Shown here one piece after another: positions 1 to 9,082 of a DNA stretch of 64,000 nt. The notes under the pieces are model-generated. The model was not told the origin of the DNA. It was given only the letters and a program-made list of their open reading frames with translations, and did not search any database. Origin of the DNA: an uncultured Pseudomonas sp. (GTDB lineage Bacteria > Pseudomonadota > Gammaproteobacteria > Pseudomonadales > Pseudomonadaceae); NCBI GenBank assembly GCA_943914515.1, contig CALUCI010000003.1, positions 12,158 through 76,157 on the forward strand, given 5' to 3'. Position numbers and translations under genes: made by a program. Positions within the stretch are counted from its first letter, which is position 1; every line of letters starts with the position of its first letter.

Positions 1-524
1 AACCCGCGAAGAAACGCTTCACGACCGCTCTGCTCGAACGCCTGACGCCGTGCCAGCAGGTCCGCCTCACGCAACAGCCCGCCGGTACCTGCGGTAAAAC
101 CTGGGAAAAAGAACACCTTGCGCAAGCCATTGGACTGCGGAGACGGCAGCCCGTGACAGCCTTCGACCCAGTCCTCGGCGCTCAGGTAATCAAGATTCAG
201 CCACAGCGGCGGGCGCGGCTGCCGGACCATGGCCTCGACATAGGCCGTCGGCAACTGACAGGCAAACGCACCGATGACCACCTGCGCTGGCGCCACCGCC
301 AGCCACTCCGCTTGCCAGTGACGCACCTCGACACCATCGACGTGCTGCAGCAGCGCCGTCGGATCCGCCTGCGGGCACAGGCGGGTAAACGCCGCCAGTT
401 CGTCGACCCACAGCCGCACGCTGAGGTCGTGTTCGGCCACCAGTTGCCGTGCCAGGCGCCAGGTCACGCCGATGTCGCCGTAGTTGTCGACCACGCAGCA
501 AAAGATGTCCCAGGTCGGTTTCAT
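1..524 (-). CDS. earP: EarP, EF-P arginine rhamnosyltransferase (N-terminal part)
   Basis: EarP transfers rhamnose from dTDP-L-rhamnose to an arginine of elongation factor P, which relieves ribosome stalling at polyproline. The minus-strand frame starts at the ATG complementary to 522-524 and runs off the left edge, leaving about 174 residues. The start MKPTWDIFCCVVDNYGDIGV is the family's N-terminal signature, with D13 and D17 at the positions reported as important in Pseudomonas EarP. Its usual partner efp would lie beyond the left edge. The protein is truncated only by the window boundary; the visible half is intact. Confidence 0.93.
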   Translation of the reverse strand, partial: MKPTWDIFCCVVDNYGDIGVTWRLARQLVAEHDLSVRLWVDELAAFTRLCPQADPTALLQHVDGVEVRHWQAEWLAVAPAQVVIGAFACQLPTAYVEAMVRQPRPPLWLNLDYLSAEDWVEGCHGLPSPQSNGLRKVFFFPGFTAGTGGLLREADLLARRQAFEQSGREAFLRG

Positions 525-660
525 ATCAGGCACCTCTTGCGCCGCGAGCAAATAATCGCCGATTGTCCCGGTAATCCGGCGCTGACAAAAGTGCCGTCGG
601 CAACGGAAACTGCGAACTGTCGTGCGACAATCCCGTCCCTGTCCTGGCCAGGAGGCTGCC

Positions 661-1086
661 ATGTCTTACCGTGCGCGTCGTCGTGAACTGAAGATTTCCC
701 CGAAAATCCTGCCGCTGGCCTTCGCCGTGGCACTGGGCCTGTGGCTTGGTTTCATCGCTATCGGCCTGACCCTGTGGGGCGCCTGGAACTACTTGCCGGC
801 GCTGCACGAGCCGGTGGCTGCGGTCATCAGCCCGCCCGCCCCTGCGCCGACGCTGGCGCCGCCGGCCGCCCGTCTGCCGGGTGCACATGAACAGTCGCCG
901 GAGCAGAACCAGATGTTCGAGCAGTACCAGCAGGCCTTGCGCACCCAACAGATCGATGACGCGCAGGACCACGCCGAACAGAACCCGCGCAACCTGTCCA
1001 ACCCCAAGTGCCAGTTCTGGCTGCAACAGAACCGCACCGCACCTACCGAGAAAAGCCGGGCCAATGTCCTCGAATTCTGCCGCTGA
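661..1086 (+). CDS. Small membrane-anchored protein of unknown function
   Basis: The 141-residue protein has a basic N-terminus, one strong transmembrane segment at about residues 16-42, an Ala/Pro-rich linker at about 52-72, and a polar Glu/Gln/Asn-rich C-terminal half with two cysteines near the end. This predicts an inner-membrane anchor with a periplasmic tail. The ATG at 661 is preceded by CAGGAGG at good spacing, which excludes longer upstream starts. The next gene begins one base after its stop, so the two are probably co-transcribed. I do not recognise a family. Confidence 0.8.
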   Translation: MSYRARRRELKISPKILPLAFAVALGLWLGFIAIGLTLWGAWNYLPALHEPVAAVISPPAPAPTLAPPAARLPGAHEQSPEQNQMFEQYQQALRTQQIDDAQDHAEQNPRNLSNPKCQFWLQQNRTAPTEKSRANVLEFCR

Positions 1087-1087
1087 A

Positions 1088-1570
1088 ATGAACAAGACCG
1101 ACGTACTGCACTGCATCATCGAACGCCTCGGGATCGACCTCGATACCCTCCAGCGCGCCGCCCAGACCGCCTACGAGACGGCGACGGCGGAAGAAAACAT
1201 CGCCGAAAACAAATACGACACCCTCAGCCTGGAAGCGTCCTACCTGGCCACCGGCCAGGCCCGGCGCATGGAGGAAATCCGCCAGGCACGCGCCGCCTAC
1301 CAGCAGTTGACCCTGCGTGATTACGACCCTGAGCGCGGCATCCAGATCAGCAACCTGGTAACCCTGGAAGACCCGCAAGGTGCCTGCCAACAGGTATTTC
1401 TCGGCCCGGAAGCCGCCGGCCTGAAGATCACCGCTGGTGACGACCTGATCACCGTGATAACCCCGCGCTCGCCACTCGGACAGAGCCTGATCGGTCGCCT
1501 CGAAGGCGATGAAATCAACCTGATGCTGGGCAACAACCGTCAGGTCTACGAGGTGACGCAGGTGCGTTGA
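1088..1570 (+). CDS. GreA/GreB-family-like protein
   Basis: The 160-residue protein has a helical N-terminal part (about 1-80) followed by a C-terminal part (about 85-158) with a GreA/GreB-like pattern: a 'Y-E-V' ending, an 'ITPRSPLGQSLIGRLEGD' segment and a preceding beta-rich stretch. Gre factors act in the RNA polymerase secondary channel; the C-terminal domain binds polymerase. The short N-terminal coiled coil makes cleavage-factor activity uncertain, so it may be a polymerase-binding relative (Rnk/GreB-like). It follows the previous gene by one base and ends just before a convergent LysR gene. Confidence 0.75.
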   Translation: MNKTDVLHCIIERLGIDLDTLQRAAQTAYETATAEENIAENKYDTLSLEASYLATGQARRMEEIRQARAAYQQLTLRDYDPERGIQISNLVTLEDPQGACQQVFLGPEAAGLKITAGDDLITVITPRSPLGQSLIGRLEGDEINLMLGNNRQVYEVTQVR

Positions 1571-1587
1571 TTCGGCGCCCGCGAGGC

Positions 1588-2514
1588 TCACGCCAGGGCA
1601 TCGAAGCGCCTCGCCAGCCCTTGTTCGGCAAAGCGCTCAATGATGAAGTCGACGAAGGCGCGGGTCTTGCCGGGCAGCAGTTTGTGCTCGGCGTAGTACA
1701 GGCAGATGTTGCCGTCATCCACGTACCACGCCGGCAGCACCCGCACCAGGCTGCCGCGCTGCAGGTAAGGCACGGCGAACGGCATGCTCACCAGGGCAAC
1801 TCCCAGGCCCTGCTCGGCAGCGGCGCAGGCGGCTTCCGAATCGCTCATGGTCATGCGCTGACGCAGGTTCAACGGCTGCTGCTCGCGCTGGCGACTGGTC
1901 AGCGGCCAGGCGCGAACCCGCCCGGTCTGCGGCGAGCGGATCAGGATGCCGTCGGCATCCTGCAGATCCTCCGGGCGCGTTATTGCCGGGCGCGCCGCGA
2001 GGTAATCTGCCGACGCCACCAATACCCGGTGGGCCGGCGCCAGCTTGCGCGCCACCACCCCGGGCGGCAGTTCGAAGCCGCCGCCAATCGCCGCGTCGAA
2101 GCCTTGGGCAATCAGGTCGACCTGACGATTGTCGAAATGCCAGTCCGGATTGATCGCCGGGTATCGGCGCAGAAAATCCCCCAGCAACGGCACGATGTAG
2201 AGCCGCCCGAACACGGTGCCCATGCTCACTTTCAGGGTGCCGGCCGGCTGCCCTTCGGCGCTGGCCAGATTGGCCAGGGCGTACTGGATGGTCTGCAGGC
2301 TGCCGCTCACTTCATCGAGGAAACGCTGGCCGGCCTCGGTCAGGGTCAGGCTGCGCGTGGTGCGCTGAAACAGGCGTACGCCCAGTCGCGCTTCCAGGCT
2401 GGCGACATTCTTGCCCACCGCTGCCGGGGTCAGGCTCAGGCGTCTTGCCGCCTCGGCGAAGCTGCCGACTTCGGCGCTGCGGACAAAGCACTCTATGCTG
2501 CTGAAGGTTTCCAT
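1588..2514 (-). CDS. LysR-family transcriptional regulator
   Basis: The 308-residue protein has a LysR winged helix-turn-helix at about residues 5-62 (FAEAARRLSLTPAAVGKNVA) and a substrate-binding domain with the typical 'GTLKVSMG' linker near residue 93. It belongs to the subgroup often found beside oxidoreductases or transporters. It is divergent from the SDR gene at 2641, with a 126-bp shared intergenic region, so the SDR is the likely target. The effector is unknown. Confidence 0.92.
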   Translation of the reverse strand: METFSSIECFVRSAEVGSFAEAARRLSLTPAAVGKNVASLEARLGVRLFQRTTRSLTLTEAGQRFLDEVSGSLQTIQYALANLASAEGQPAGTLKVSMGTVFGRLYIVPLLGDFLRRYPAINPDWHFDNRQVDLIAQGFDAAIGGGFELPPGVVARKLAPAHRVLVASADYLAARPAITRPEDLQDADGILIRSPQTGRVRAWPLTSRQREQQPLNLRQRMTMSDSEAACAAAEQGLGVALVSMPFAVPYLQRGSLVRVLPAWYVDDGNICLYYAEHKLLPGKTRAFVDFIIERFAEQGLARRFDALA

Positions 2515-2640
2515 GGACGCACTCTAAACTGCCGGTTTATTCAGACTATAGCGATTAGCGGATTATCAGTTGCCAATCCCGGGTCGATACTGGCTCCCAT
2601 CAACAGGGCATCCGGCCTTGTCAGTTCAGGAGCACACAGC

Positions 2641-3390
2641 ATGTCCGATTCATCCAGCCTCAGCGGCAAAGTAGCACTGGTTCAGGGCGGCTCACGCGGC
2701 ATTGGCGCGGCCATCGTCAAACGCCTTGCCCAACAGGGCGCCGCCGTCGCCTTCACCTACGTCAGTTCGCAGGCCGTGGCCAACGAACTGCAACAGCAGA
2801 TCACCGCCAACGGCGGCAAAGCCCTCGCCTTGCGCGCCGACAGCGCCGATGCCGAGGCCGTGCAGCAGGCCGTGGATGCCACCGTGGCGCACTTCGGGCG
2901 CCTCGATATCCTGGTCAACAATGCCGGTGTGCTCGCGGTCGGCCCGCTGGAAAGCTTCAGCCTGGAAGATTTCGACCGCACCCTGGCGGTCAACGTACGC
3001 AGCGTATTCGTCGCCACTCAGGCGGCGGCCCGGCACATGGGCCAGGGCGGGCGCATCATCAATATCGGCAGCACCAACGCCGAACGCATGCCGTTTGCCG
3101 GTGGCGGCCCCTACGCCATGAGCAAGGCGGCGCTGGTCGGCCTGACCCGTGGCCTGGCCCGCGACCTCGGCCCACGCGGCATCACCATCAACAATGTGCA
3201 GCCCGGCCCGGTGGATACCGACATGAACCCGGCGACCGGCGAGTTCGCCGAAAGCCTGATGGGCTTCATGGCGGTAGGCCGCTACGGCAAGGTCGAGGAA
3301 ATCGCCAGTTTCGTCGCCTACCTCGCAGGCCCGGAAGCGGCCTACATCACCGGCGCCAGCCTGACCATCGACGGCGGGTTCGCTGCCTGA
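2641..3390 (+). CDS. SDR-family NAD(P)-dependent oxidoreductase
   Basis: This 249-residue classical short-chain dehydrogenase has the cofactor motif GGSRGIG at about 16-22, NNAG in the middle, a Ser in 'INIGS', the catalytic YAMSK, and a C-terminal 'ITGASLTIDGG'. It starts at ATG 2641. The open frame extends far upstream antisense to the LysR gene, but no ribosome-binding site supports an earlier start. It resembles 3-oxoacyl-ACP-reductase-like enzymes of unknown substrate. The divergent LysR gene is the probable regulator, and the next gene is convergent, 4 bp away. Confidence 0.93.
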   Translation: MSDSSSLSGKVALVQGGSRGIGAAIVKRLAQQGAAVAFTYVSSQAVANELQQQITANGGKALALRADSADAEAVQQAVDATVAHFGRLDILVNNAGVLAVGPLESFSLEDFDRTLAVNVRSVFVATQAAARHMGQGGRIINIGSTNAERMPFAGGGPYAMSKAALVGLTRGLARDLGPRGITINNVQPGPVDTDMNPATGEFAESLMGFMAVGRYGKVEEIASFVAYLAGPEAAYITGASLTIDGGFAA

Positions 3391-3394
3391 CCTG

Positions 3395-4276
3395 TCACTC
3401 GATGGCGGCCAGGCCTTGTTCCAGCAAACGGATAAAGGCGCTGGCCGCCGGTGTCGGCGAAGTCGACCAGATCGCGTACAGGTGGCGCATCGGTGCATCG
3501 CACACCGGCACCACCGCCACCCCTTCGAAGCCTGCGGCAATGCGTGCCGGCACCAGCCCCAGCGCCAGCCCGCGCTGGACGAACCGTTCCACCAGGCCGA
3601 TGGTGCCCACTTCGAACTGCACACGATGGCGCACGCCCGCCGCAATGAACGCCTCGTCGGTCTGCCGCCGCGCGCCGGTGCCGGCCTGGAAATCCACCAG
3701 CGGCTGGTCTTCCAGTTGCGCCAGGGCCAGACGTTCGACCGTCGCCAGCGGATGCGCCGGTGGCAGCACCGCCACCAGTTCCTCCCGGGCCAGCAGACGC
3801 GATACCACACCGTCCAGCGACTCACCCGGCCATACACCGATAAACGCCACATCCAGTCGCCGCTCGCGCACATCGACGAGCATCAGTTCGCTCTTGCTCG
3901 CCAGCCAACGGATGTCCACGTCCGGGTACTGGTGGTGAAAGCCGGCCAGCAGATCCACCAGGTCGAGGCCGGTCAGCGAGCTGATCTCGCCAATCGACAG
4001 GCGCCCACGGACTTGTCCACAGGCCGCCGCGACCTCTTCACCGATGCGCCGCGCCGCCTCCAGCGCCGCGCGGGCACTGGGCACGAATGCCTCACCGGCA
4101 GGTGTCAGGCGCACCCGCCGCGAGGTCCGCTCGAACAGTTGCGCGCCCAACTGTTCTTCAAGCCGGGCGATCTGATGGCTGAGCGCCGATTGCACCACAT
4201 GGCAACGCTCGGCCGCCCGGGTGAAACTGCCGGTATCCGCCACGGCCAGCGCGTACTCGATGGGCTTGAGGTTCAT
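3395..4276 (-). CDS. LysR-family transcriptional regulator
   Basis: The 293-residue protein carries an N-terminal LysR HTH (FTRAAERCHVVQSALSHQIA) and a C-terminal effector-binding domain. It is divergent from the MFS transporter at 4382. The 105-bp intergenic region contains two 'CGATAC' copies (4309-4314 and 4342-4347), compatible with a shared regulatory region. The transporter is the likely target; the inducer is not predictable from sequence. Confidence 0.92.
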   Translation of the reverse strand: MNLKPIEYALAVADTGSFTRAAERCHVVQSALSHQIARLEEQLGAQLFERTSRRVRLTPAGEAFVPSARAALEAARRIGEEVAAACGQVRGRLSIGEISSLTGLDLVDLLAGFHHQYPDVDIRWLASKSELMLVDVRERRLDVAFIGVWPGESLDGVVSRLLAREELVAVLPPAHPLATVERLALAQLEDQPLVDFQAGTGARRQTDEAFIAAGVRHRVQFEVGTIGLVERFVQRGLALGLVPARIAAGFEGVAVVPVCDAPMRHLYAIWSTSPTPAASAFIRLLEQGLAAIE

Positions 4277-4381
4277 GCATTTATCTTCTTTAGAGATTGA
4301 TTCGATGAAAACGATACATTGGCGTCATGCTAGCGCATTTTCGATACTGGCCTCCTTCCTCCACTGACAGCGAGACGGTCC

Positions 4382-5569
4382 ATGACCTCAACGGCTCCCC
4401 TCAGCCGCGCCCTGATTCTGCTGATGGCGACCGCCACCGGCCTGGCGGTCGCCAGCAACTATTACGCACAGCCGTTGCTGCACAGCATCGCCGAGCACTT
4501 CGGCCTGAGCACCGCCAGCGCCGGCAGCATCGTGATTGCCGCGCAACTGAGCTACGGCGCCGGCCTGTTGCTGCTCGCGCCGCTGGGTGATCTGTTCGAG
4601 CAGCGCCGGCTGATCGTCACCATGATCGCCATCAGCACCGTCGGCCTGTTGATAAGTGCCTTTTCCCCCAGCCTGCCCTGGCTGCTGCTGGGCACCACGC
4701 TGACCGGACTGTTCTCGGTGGTGGCGCAAGTCCTGGTGCCGATGGCCGCAGGCCTGAGCGATCCGCAGGAGCGCGGGCGCGTGGTCGGCACGCTGATGAG
4801 CGGTCTGTTGCTGGGGATTCTGCTGGCACGCACTGCGGCCGGCTTCATGGCCTCGCTGGGTGACTGGCGCAGCATCTATCTGCTGGCCGCAGCCCTGATG
4901 GCCTTGAGTGCAATCGCCCTGGCGAGGAACCTGCCCAAACGTCATCAGCATGCCGGTCTGCGTTACCCGGCCCTGATCGCGTCGGTGTTCCGGCTGTTCG
5001 TCGATGAGCCGGTGCTGCGCCTGCGCTCGCTGCTCGGCTTGCTGTCGTTCTGCCTGTTCGCATTGTTCTGGACACCCCTGGCGTTTCTGCTGGCCGCCGA
5101 GCCCTATGGCTATTCCGATGCGGTGATTGGCCTGTTCGGCCTGGCCGGGGCTGCCGGCGCTTTTGCCGCCACCCTCGGCGGGCGTCTGGCGGACCGCGGC
5201 AAGGGCGCGCAAGGCACCACATTCGGCTTGCTCGCGCTGCTGCTGTCGTGGCTGCCACTGGCCTTCGCCCAGTCCTCGCTGGCGGCGTTGCTGATTGGCG
5301 TGCTGGTGCTCGACCTGGCGGTGCAACTGGTGCACGTCAGCAACCAGAACGCGGTGATTGCCCTGCGCCCCGAAGCGCGCAATCGCCTGAACGCCGGCTA
5401 CATCACCTGCTACTTCATTGGCGGGGCGCTGGGTTCGCTGCTGGGCACCCAGTTGTTCCAGGCGTATGGCTGGAACGGCATCGTCTGCGCCGGGTTCATC
5501 ATCGGCGCGATTGCCTTGCTGGTCTGGCTGCTGGCCGGGCAACGGGCAGTGTCGGCCAAGGCTGTTTAG
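4382..5569 (+). CDS. MFS transporter (efflux type)
   Basis: The 395-residue protein has about 12 hydrophobic segments and the MFS loop after TM2 (LAPLGDLFEQRRLI, about residues 60-80). The N-terminal SNYYAQPLLHSIAEHF motif is common in a pseudomonad family annotated as drug or metabolite exporters of the inner membrane. It is divergently transcribed from a LysR gene, an arrangement typical of inducible efflux. The substrate is unknown. Start at ATG 4382; an overlapping alternative frame from 4327 is a shadow. Confidence 0.9.
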   Translation: MTSTAPLSRALILLMATATGLAVASNYYAQPLLHSIAEHFGLSTASAGSIVIAAQLSYGAGLLLLAPLGDLFEQRRLIVTMIAISTVGLLISAFSPSLPWLLLGTTLTGLFSVVAQVLVPMAAGLSDPQERGRVVGTLMSGLLLGILLARTAAGFMASLGDWRSIYLLAAALMALSAIALARNLPKRHQHAGLRYPALIASVFRLFVDEPVLRLRSLLGLLSFCLFALFWTPLAFLLAAEPYGYSDAVIGLFGLAGAAGAFAATLGGRLADRGKGAQGTTFGLLALLLSWLPLAFAQSSLAALLIGVLVLDLAVQLVHVSNQNAVIALRPEARNRLNAGYITCYFIGGALGSLLGTQLFQAYGWNGIVCAGFIIGAIALLVWLLAGQRAVSAKAV

Positions 5570-5580
5570 GAGGTTTCCGA

Positions 5581-5679
5581 TCCAGGTTGAGAAGACTCCT
5601 ACCCTCTGTCGCCTGGCGATTGACTTGCCACAGTGCTCGGGGCTCAGTAGGGATTGGTCAATAGCCCTCTCAACCTGGA
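5581..5679. repeat. 12-bp inverted repeat enclosing 75 bp
   Basis: TCCAGGTTGAGA at 5581-5592 is perfectly complementary to TCTCAACCTGGA at 5668-5679, just upstream of the ATG at 5687. The transcript of this leader could fold into a long stem with a 75-nt loop. No coding frame fits the interval. Function is unknown; it could be a leader structure or the remains of a small mobile sequence. Confidence 0.5.
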
Positions 5680-5686
5680 ACCCCCT

Positions 5687-6070
5687 ATGACAAGACTCAC
5701 GGTTCAATCCGGCGATTTCTTGCAAGGTGAAGGCGAGTACCGCAATGGATCGCTCACACTCAAGACCGCCACCAGCCCCTCACCGGGCGAAAAAATTTCA
5801 CTCTCGCGCATCAAGGACATGAAGGTCGCCAACCAGGAGTCCAGCCGCAATCTGGGCAGTGCCATCGGCTGGGGCATGGCCGGCGCGCTGATGGCCGGGC
5901 CCATCGGCCTGATTGCCGGCCTGTGGCTGGGCGGCAAGGATGAGGAGGTGACCTTCCTGGCCACCTTCAAGGATGGTCGCAAGCTGTGCGCCGTCACCGA
6001 CAGCAAGACCTGGTCGAAGCTCGACGGCAACTGGCGCCGCCAGCACCCAAAACCACTCGGCCGCGCCTGA
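5687..6070 (+). CDS. Hypothetical protein with glycine-zipper-like hydrophobic segment
   Basis: The 127-residue protein has a beta-rich N-terminal part (about 1-45), a Gly/Ala-rich hydrophobic segment at about 60-85 (IGWGMAGALMAGPIGLIAGL) of glycine-zipper type, and a C-terminal part suggesting a compact beta fold. No signal peptide is visible. Start chosen at ATG 5687 because the upstream in-frame codons fall in the inverted repeat. It is monocistronic between an MFS gene and a TonB receptor. I recognise it only as a conserved-looking hypothetical. Confidence 0.75.
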   Translation: MTRLTVQSGDFLQGEGEYRNGSLTLKTATSPSPGEKISLSRIKDMKVANQESSRNLGSAIGWGMAGALMAGPIGLIAGLWLGGKDEEVTFLATFKDGRKLCAVTDSKTWSKLDGNWRRQHPKPLGRA

Positions 6071-6309
6071 ATCCATCCCCTTCCCACTCGTTATCCGCTA
6101 AAGAAGAGTTACGGCATTTCGGGGCACCGCAACGCGGTCGCCCCTGCTAAGATTGCGCCCGCGCTCCGGCGCCCACTGGCGCAATGCCAGAAGCCTTTCG
6201 TACTTGCGCGCCCTTTTGCGCCTTCCTGTCGCCGTTCCGGGTTTTCAGTCATCGGTAGCCGCCGAACATAACGGCGCGCCCGCTGCAAACCCTCAAGGAG
6301 TTTTGCCGC
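6071..6309. other. Upstream region of the TonB receptor; no gene seen
   Basis: This 239-bp interval contains no convincing gene. I looked for a Fur box of the GATAATGATTATC type and saw none. An AAGGAG ribosome-binding site (6295-6300) precedes the receptor's ATG. It contains GC-rich short inverted repeats such as GGGGC...GCCCC near 6120-6146, which could end the preceding transcript. Confidence 0.4.
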
Positions 6310-8469
6310 ATGTTCCTGCAACGCCCCCGCCTGCCCCTCAGCCTGCTGACGCTCGGTCTTGCCCTGAGCACGCCTTTCGCCTTCGCCCAGAGCAACGTGA
6401 CGCTGGCCCCGGTCACGGTTTCCGACACCCAGAACGACGGTTATCAGTCGCGCCAGGCCCAGGTGGCCGGGTTCGCGCCGGCGCCGCTGCTCGACACCCC
6501 GGCTTCGGTGTCGGTGTTCACCGAACAACTGCTGCAGGACCGCCAGGTGCGCCTGCTCAGCGAAGTGCTGCAGAGCGATGCCTCGGTGGGCGACAGCTAT
6601 GCGCCCGTCGGTTACTACGAGAACTTCAGCGTGCGCGGATTCAGCCTGGACGCGGCGCACAGCTACAAGATCAACGGTCAGACCATCACCGGCGAGCAGA
6701 ATGTCGCGCTGGAGAACAAGCAGCAGGTGGAACTGCTCAAAGGGCTGTCGGGGCTGCAAAGCGGCGTGTCCGAACCCGGTGGCGTGATCAACTACGTGAC
6801 CAAACGCCCGCAGGACGTGCGCTCGGTCACGGTATCGAGCAACGAGCAGGGCGAGCGTTACATCGCCACTGACCTGGGCGGCTGGTTCGGCAGCGAACGG
6901 CAGTTCGGCCTGCGCACCAACCTCGCCCATGAGGACATCCGCAGCTACATCGACCACGCCGACGGCCAGCGTGATTTCGCCTCCCTTGCCTTCGACTGGC
7001 AGATGAGTCCCGATGCCCTGCTGCAACTGGATGTCGAATACCAGAACCGCAAGCAGCGCTCGGTGCCGGGTTACCAGTTGCTCGGCAACGACAGCCTGCC
7101 CCACGGCATCGACCCGGATGACCGACTGGCCTACCAGCCGTGGGCCAACCCGGTGAAGATGGATTCGCTGAACCTCGGCGGGCGTTTCGAGTACCGCTTC
7201 AACGATGCCTGGACCGGCAGCGTCAGCGCCTCGCGCAGCCGGGTGGTGATCGATGACTACAGCTCGTTTGCCTGGGGTTGCTATGGCTCGGCCAGTTGCG
7301 CAAGCAGCACGGTGCCGAACTACTTCAGCGCCGAAGGCGACTACGACATCTATGACTTCCGCAGCCCCGACGACACCCGTCGCACTGATGAAGCCCAGGC
7401 GCAACTCACCGGCAACTTCCAGGCCTTCGGCGTTGGCCATGAACTGACCTTTGGCAGCAGCGCCCAGCGCCGCACCGTCGATCAGCGACCGACCTTCAAC
7501 AACTTCATTGGCAGCGGCAACATCTATCAGCCGACCCCGGCACTGGAACCGTTCGACGGCGTGCCGGGCCACACCGAACGGCGCCTCGACAGCCGCCAGT
7601 ACGGCCTGTTCGCCAGCGATCGGATCAGCTTCGACGAACACTGGCAGAGCGTGCTCGGCGCCCGCCTGGTGCGCCTGGATGAAAAAGCCTTCGACGAGGC
7701 CGGCGACCTGCGCCGCCAGACCCGCCAGTACGAGTTGCTGCCCAACGCTGCGCTGATCTACAAGCCGCGCGCGGATATCTCCCTGTACGCCAGCTACAGC
7801 AAGGGCCTTTCGTCCGGCGGCGCTGCGCCATGGTTTGCCCTGAACAACCAGGACATCCTCGCCCCGACCACCTCGCACCAGATCGAACTGGGGATCAAGC
7901 GGGACTGGCAACGCATGAGCTTGAGTGCCGCGCTGTTCCAGTTGCGCCAGGCCTATCAGTACGCGCAACCAGATAGCGCTGGCAACTTCACCTGGGTTCA
8001 GCAAGGCCAGCAGAAGAACATCGGCCTGGAACTGGCCGCCAGCGGCTGGGTGACTTCGGACCTGCAGCTCAACGCTAGCGCCGCAGCCATCCGCGCCCGG
8101 GTAAAAGGCAGCGGCACCGATGCCTACGATGACCACCAGGCGCTCAACGTGCCGCGCCTTCGCACCGCACTGCAGGCCGACTACAGCGTGCCGGGCGTTG
8201 CCGGCCTGGCCTTGCTTGGCGGCGTACGCTACAGCGCCAGCAAATACGCCAATTACGCGGGCACGGTGGAAACCGGCGGCTACACGGTGTTCGACATCGG
8301 CAGCCGCTACCGCACGCGCATCGCGGGCTACGACACAGTGTTGCGACTGACTGTGGATAACCTCTTCGACCGCCGCTACTGGCGCGACGCTGGGGAGTAT
8401 CTGGGGGATGGCTACCTGTTCCAGGGCGCACCACGCACTGCGCGGGTCTCGGCGTCGGTGAATTTCTGA
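6310..8469 (+). CDS. TonB-dependent siderophore receptor
   Basis: The 719-residue outer-membrane protein has a signal peptide (residues 1-26, cleavage after AFA), a TonB-box-like 'VTLAPVTVSD' just after it, a plug domain at about 50-165 ('TPASVSVFTEQLLQDR', 'NVALENKQQVELLKG', 'GVINYVTKRP') and a 22-strand barrel ending in the terminal Phe typical of outer-membrane beta barrels. The plug motifs are those of ferric-siderophore receptors (FhuE/FpvA type); there is no N-terminal signalling extension, so it is not a FecA-type transducer. The ligand cannot be named. No sigma/anti-sigma pair is adjacent. Confidence 0.94.
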   Translation: MFLQRPRLPLSLLTLGLALSTPFAFAQSNVTLAPVTVSDTQNDGYQSRQAQVAGFAPAPLLDTPASVSVFTEQLLQDRQVRLLSEVLQSDASVGDSYAPVGYYENFSVRGFSLDAAHSYKINGQTITGEQNVALENKQQVELLKGLSGLQSGVSEPGGVINYVTKRPQDVRSVTVSSNEQGERYIATDLGGWFGSERQFGLRTNLAHEDIRSYIDHADGQRDFASLAFDWQMSPDALLQLDVEYQNRKQRSVPGYQLLGNDSLPHGIDPDDRLAYQPWANPVKMDSLNLGGRFEYRFNDAWTGSVSASRSRVVIDDYSSFAWGCYGSASCASSTVPNYFSAEGDYDIYDFRSPDDTRRTDEAQAQLTGNFQAFGVGHELTFGSSAQRRTVDQRPTFNNFIGSGNIYQPTPALEPFDGVPGHTERRLDSRQYGLFASDRISFDEHWQSVLGARLVRLDEKAFDEAGDLRRQTRQYELLPNAALIYKPRADISLYASYSKGLSSGGAAPWFALNNQDILAPTTSHQIELGIKRDWQRMSLSAALFQLRQAYQYAQPDSAGNFTWVQQGQQKNIGLELAASGWVTSDLQLNASAAAIRARVKGSGTDAYDDHQALNVPRLRTALQADYSVPGVAGLALLGGVRYSASKYANYAGTVETGGYTVFDIGSRYRTRIAGYDTVLRLTVDNLFDRRYWRDAGEYLGDGYLFQGAPRTARVSASVNF

Positions 8470-8479
8470 AAGCAGAGGT

Positions 8480-8501
8480 CGCGGGCCGGATCCGGCCCGC
8501 G
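8480..8501. terminator. 22-bp perfect GC palindrome after the TonB receptor
   Basis: CGCGGGCCGGA/TCCGGCCCGCG is a perfect 11-bp inverted repeat beginning 10 bp after the receptor stop. It would form a very stable hairpin. There is no T tract, so it may end or protect the transcript rather than act as a canonical intrinsic terminator. Confidence 0.5.
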
Positions 8502-9082
8502 ATAGACACTTGCCGCGTTAGGTGTACTGCTCCGGTGCAGGGCGCCGAACGCGAGTTTTTTGACAAGCTCATGTCAACACCAATCCATTTGAATGTAAGC
8601 GGCTATGGCATCCCTCCAAACCTGCGTCCTTTCGAACAGGTTCTGACCGTGAAAAAAATTCATTAATGAAAGCGGCTGGAGCCGATGTTTTCGGCAGAGG
8701 TCAGCAACATCCGCTCGTACAGTTAGTACTACAGTAGGGCCGCCCCCACAGCGGAGCCTGTACCGCCTCCACCAGAGTGCCTCGCCTGTGGCTTGAATCA
8801 GGTTTTCTCCGTGAACGAAACGTTAAAGCTGCACCGCCCCAATCGCAGAACTTGCCGAGGAAAACTGAGCACGGCACTTTCAACCTGAGCGTGTCGCGCG
8901 ACGGCGACTTTGTCGACAATTCCTACAACAAAACCATCTAGAACCCACAAGAATTATTGTGTAGTATTTTGCGAGCCCGGCTGGAGCGGAAAAAGTTCCA
9001 ATACGCCTCTCTTTCGTACAACAATGTTTTATCAAGGCATTTAAAAATATTTGTAAAATTTTGGAAATATGGAAGCCCGGCA
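8502..9082. other. Long non-coding interval at the edge of an A+T-richer patch
   Basis: About 580 bp without a convincing gene. Composition changes from typical GC-rich sequence to A/T runs near 8640 and again after 8940. A short in-frame stretch at 8873-8941 has strong pseudomonad codon bias and ends in TAG after ...DNSYNKTI. It has no start or length and looks like the 3' tail of a lost gene. The rest carries no feature I can name. Confidence 0.4.

Noticed and set aside
1567..2640. Open frame upstream of the SDR gene, antisense to the LysR regulator
   Set aside because: No ribosome-binding site and no family match before ATG 2641; it is a GC-rich shadow of the LysR gene.
6071..6309. Fur box upstream of the siderophore receptor
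   Set aside because: No sequence close to GATAATGATTATC was found.
6109..8136. 675-codon minus-strand frame across the TonB receptor
   Set aside because: The plus-strand protein is a clear receptor; the antisense frame is a GC-bias shadow.
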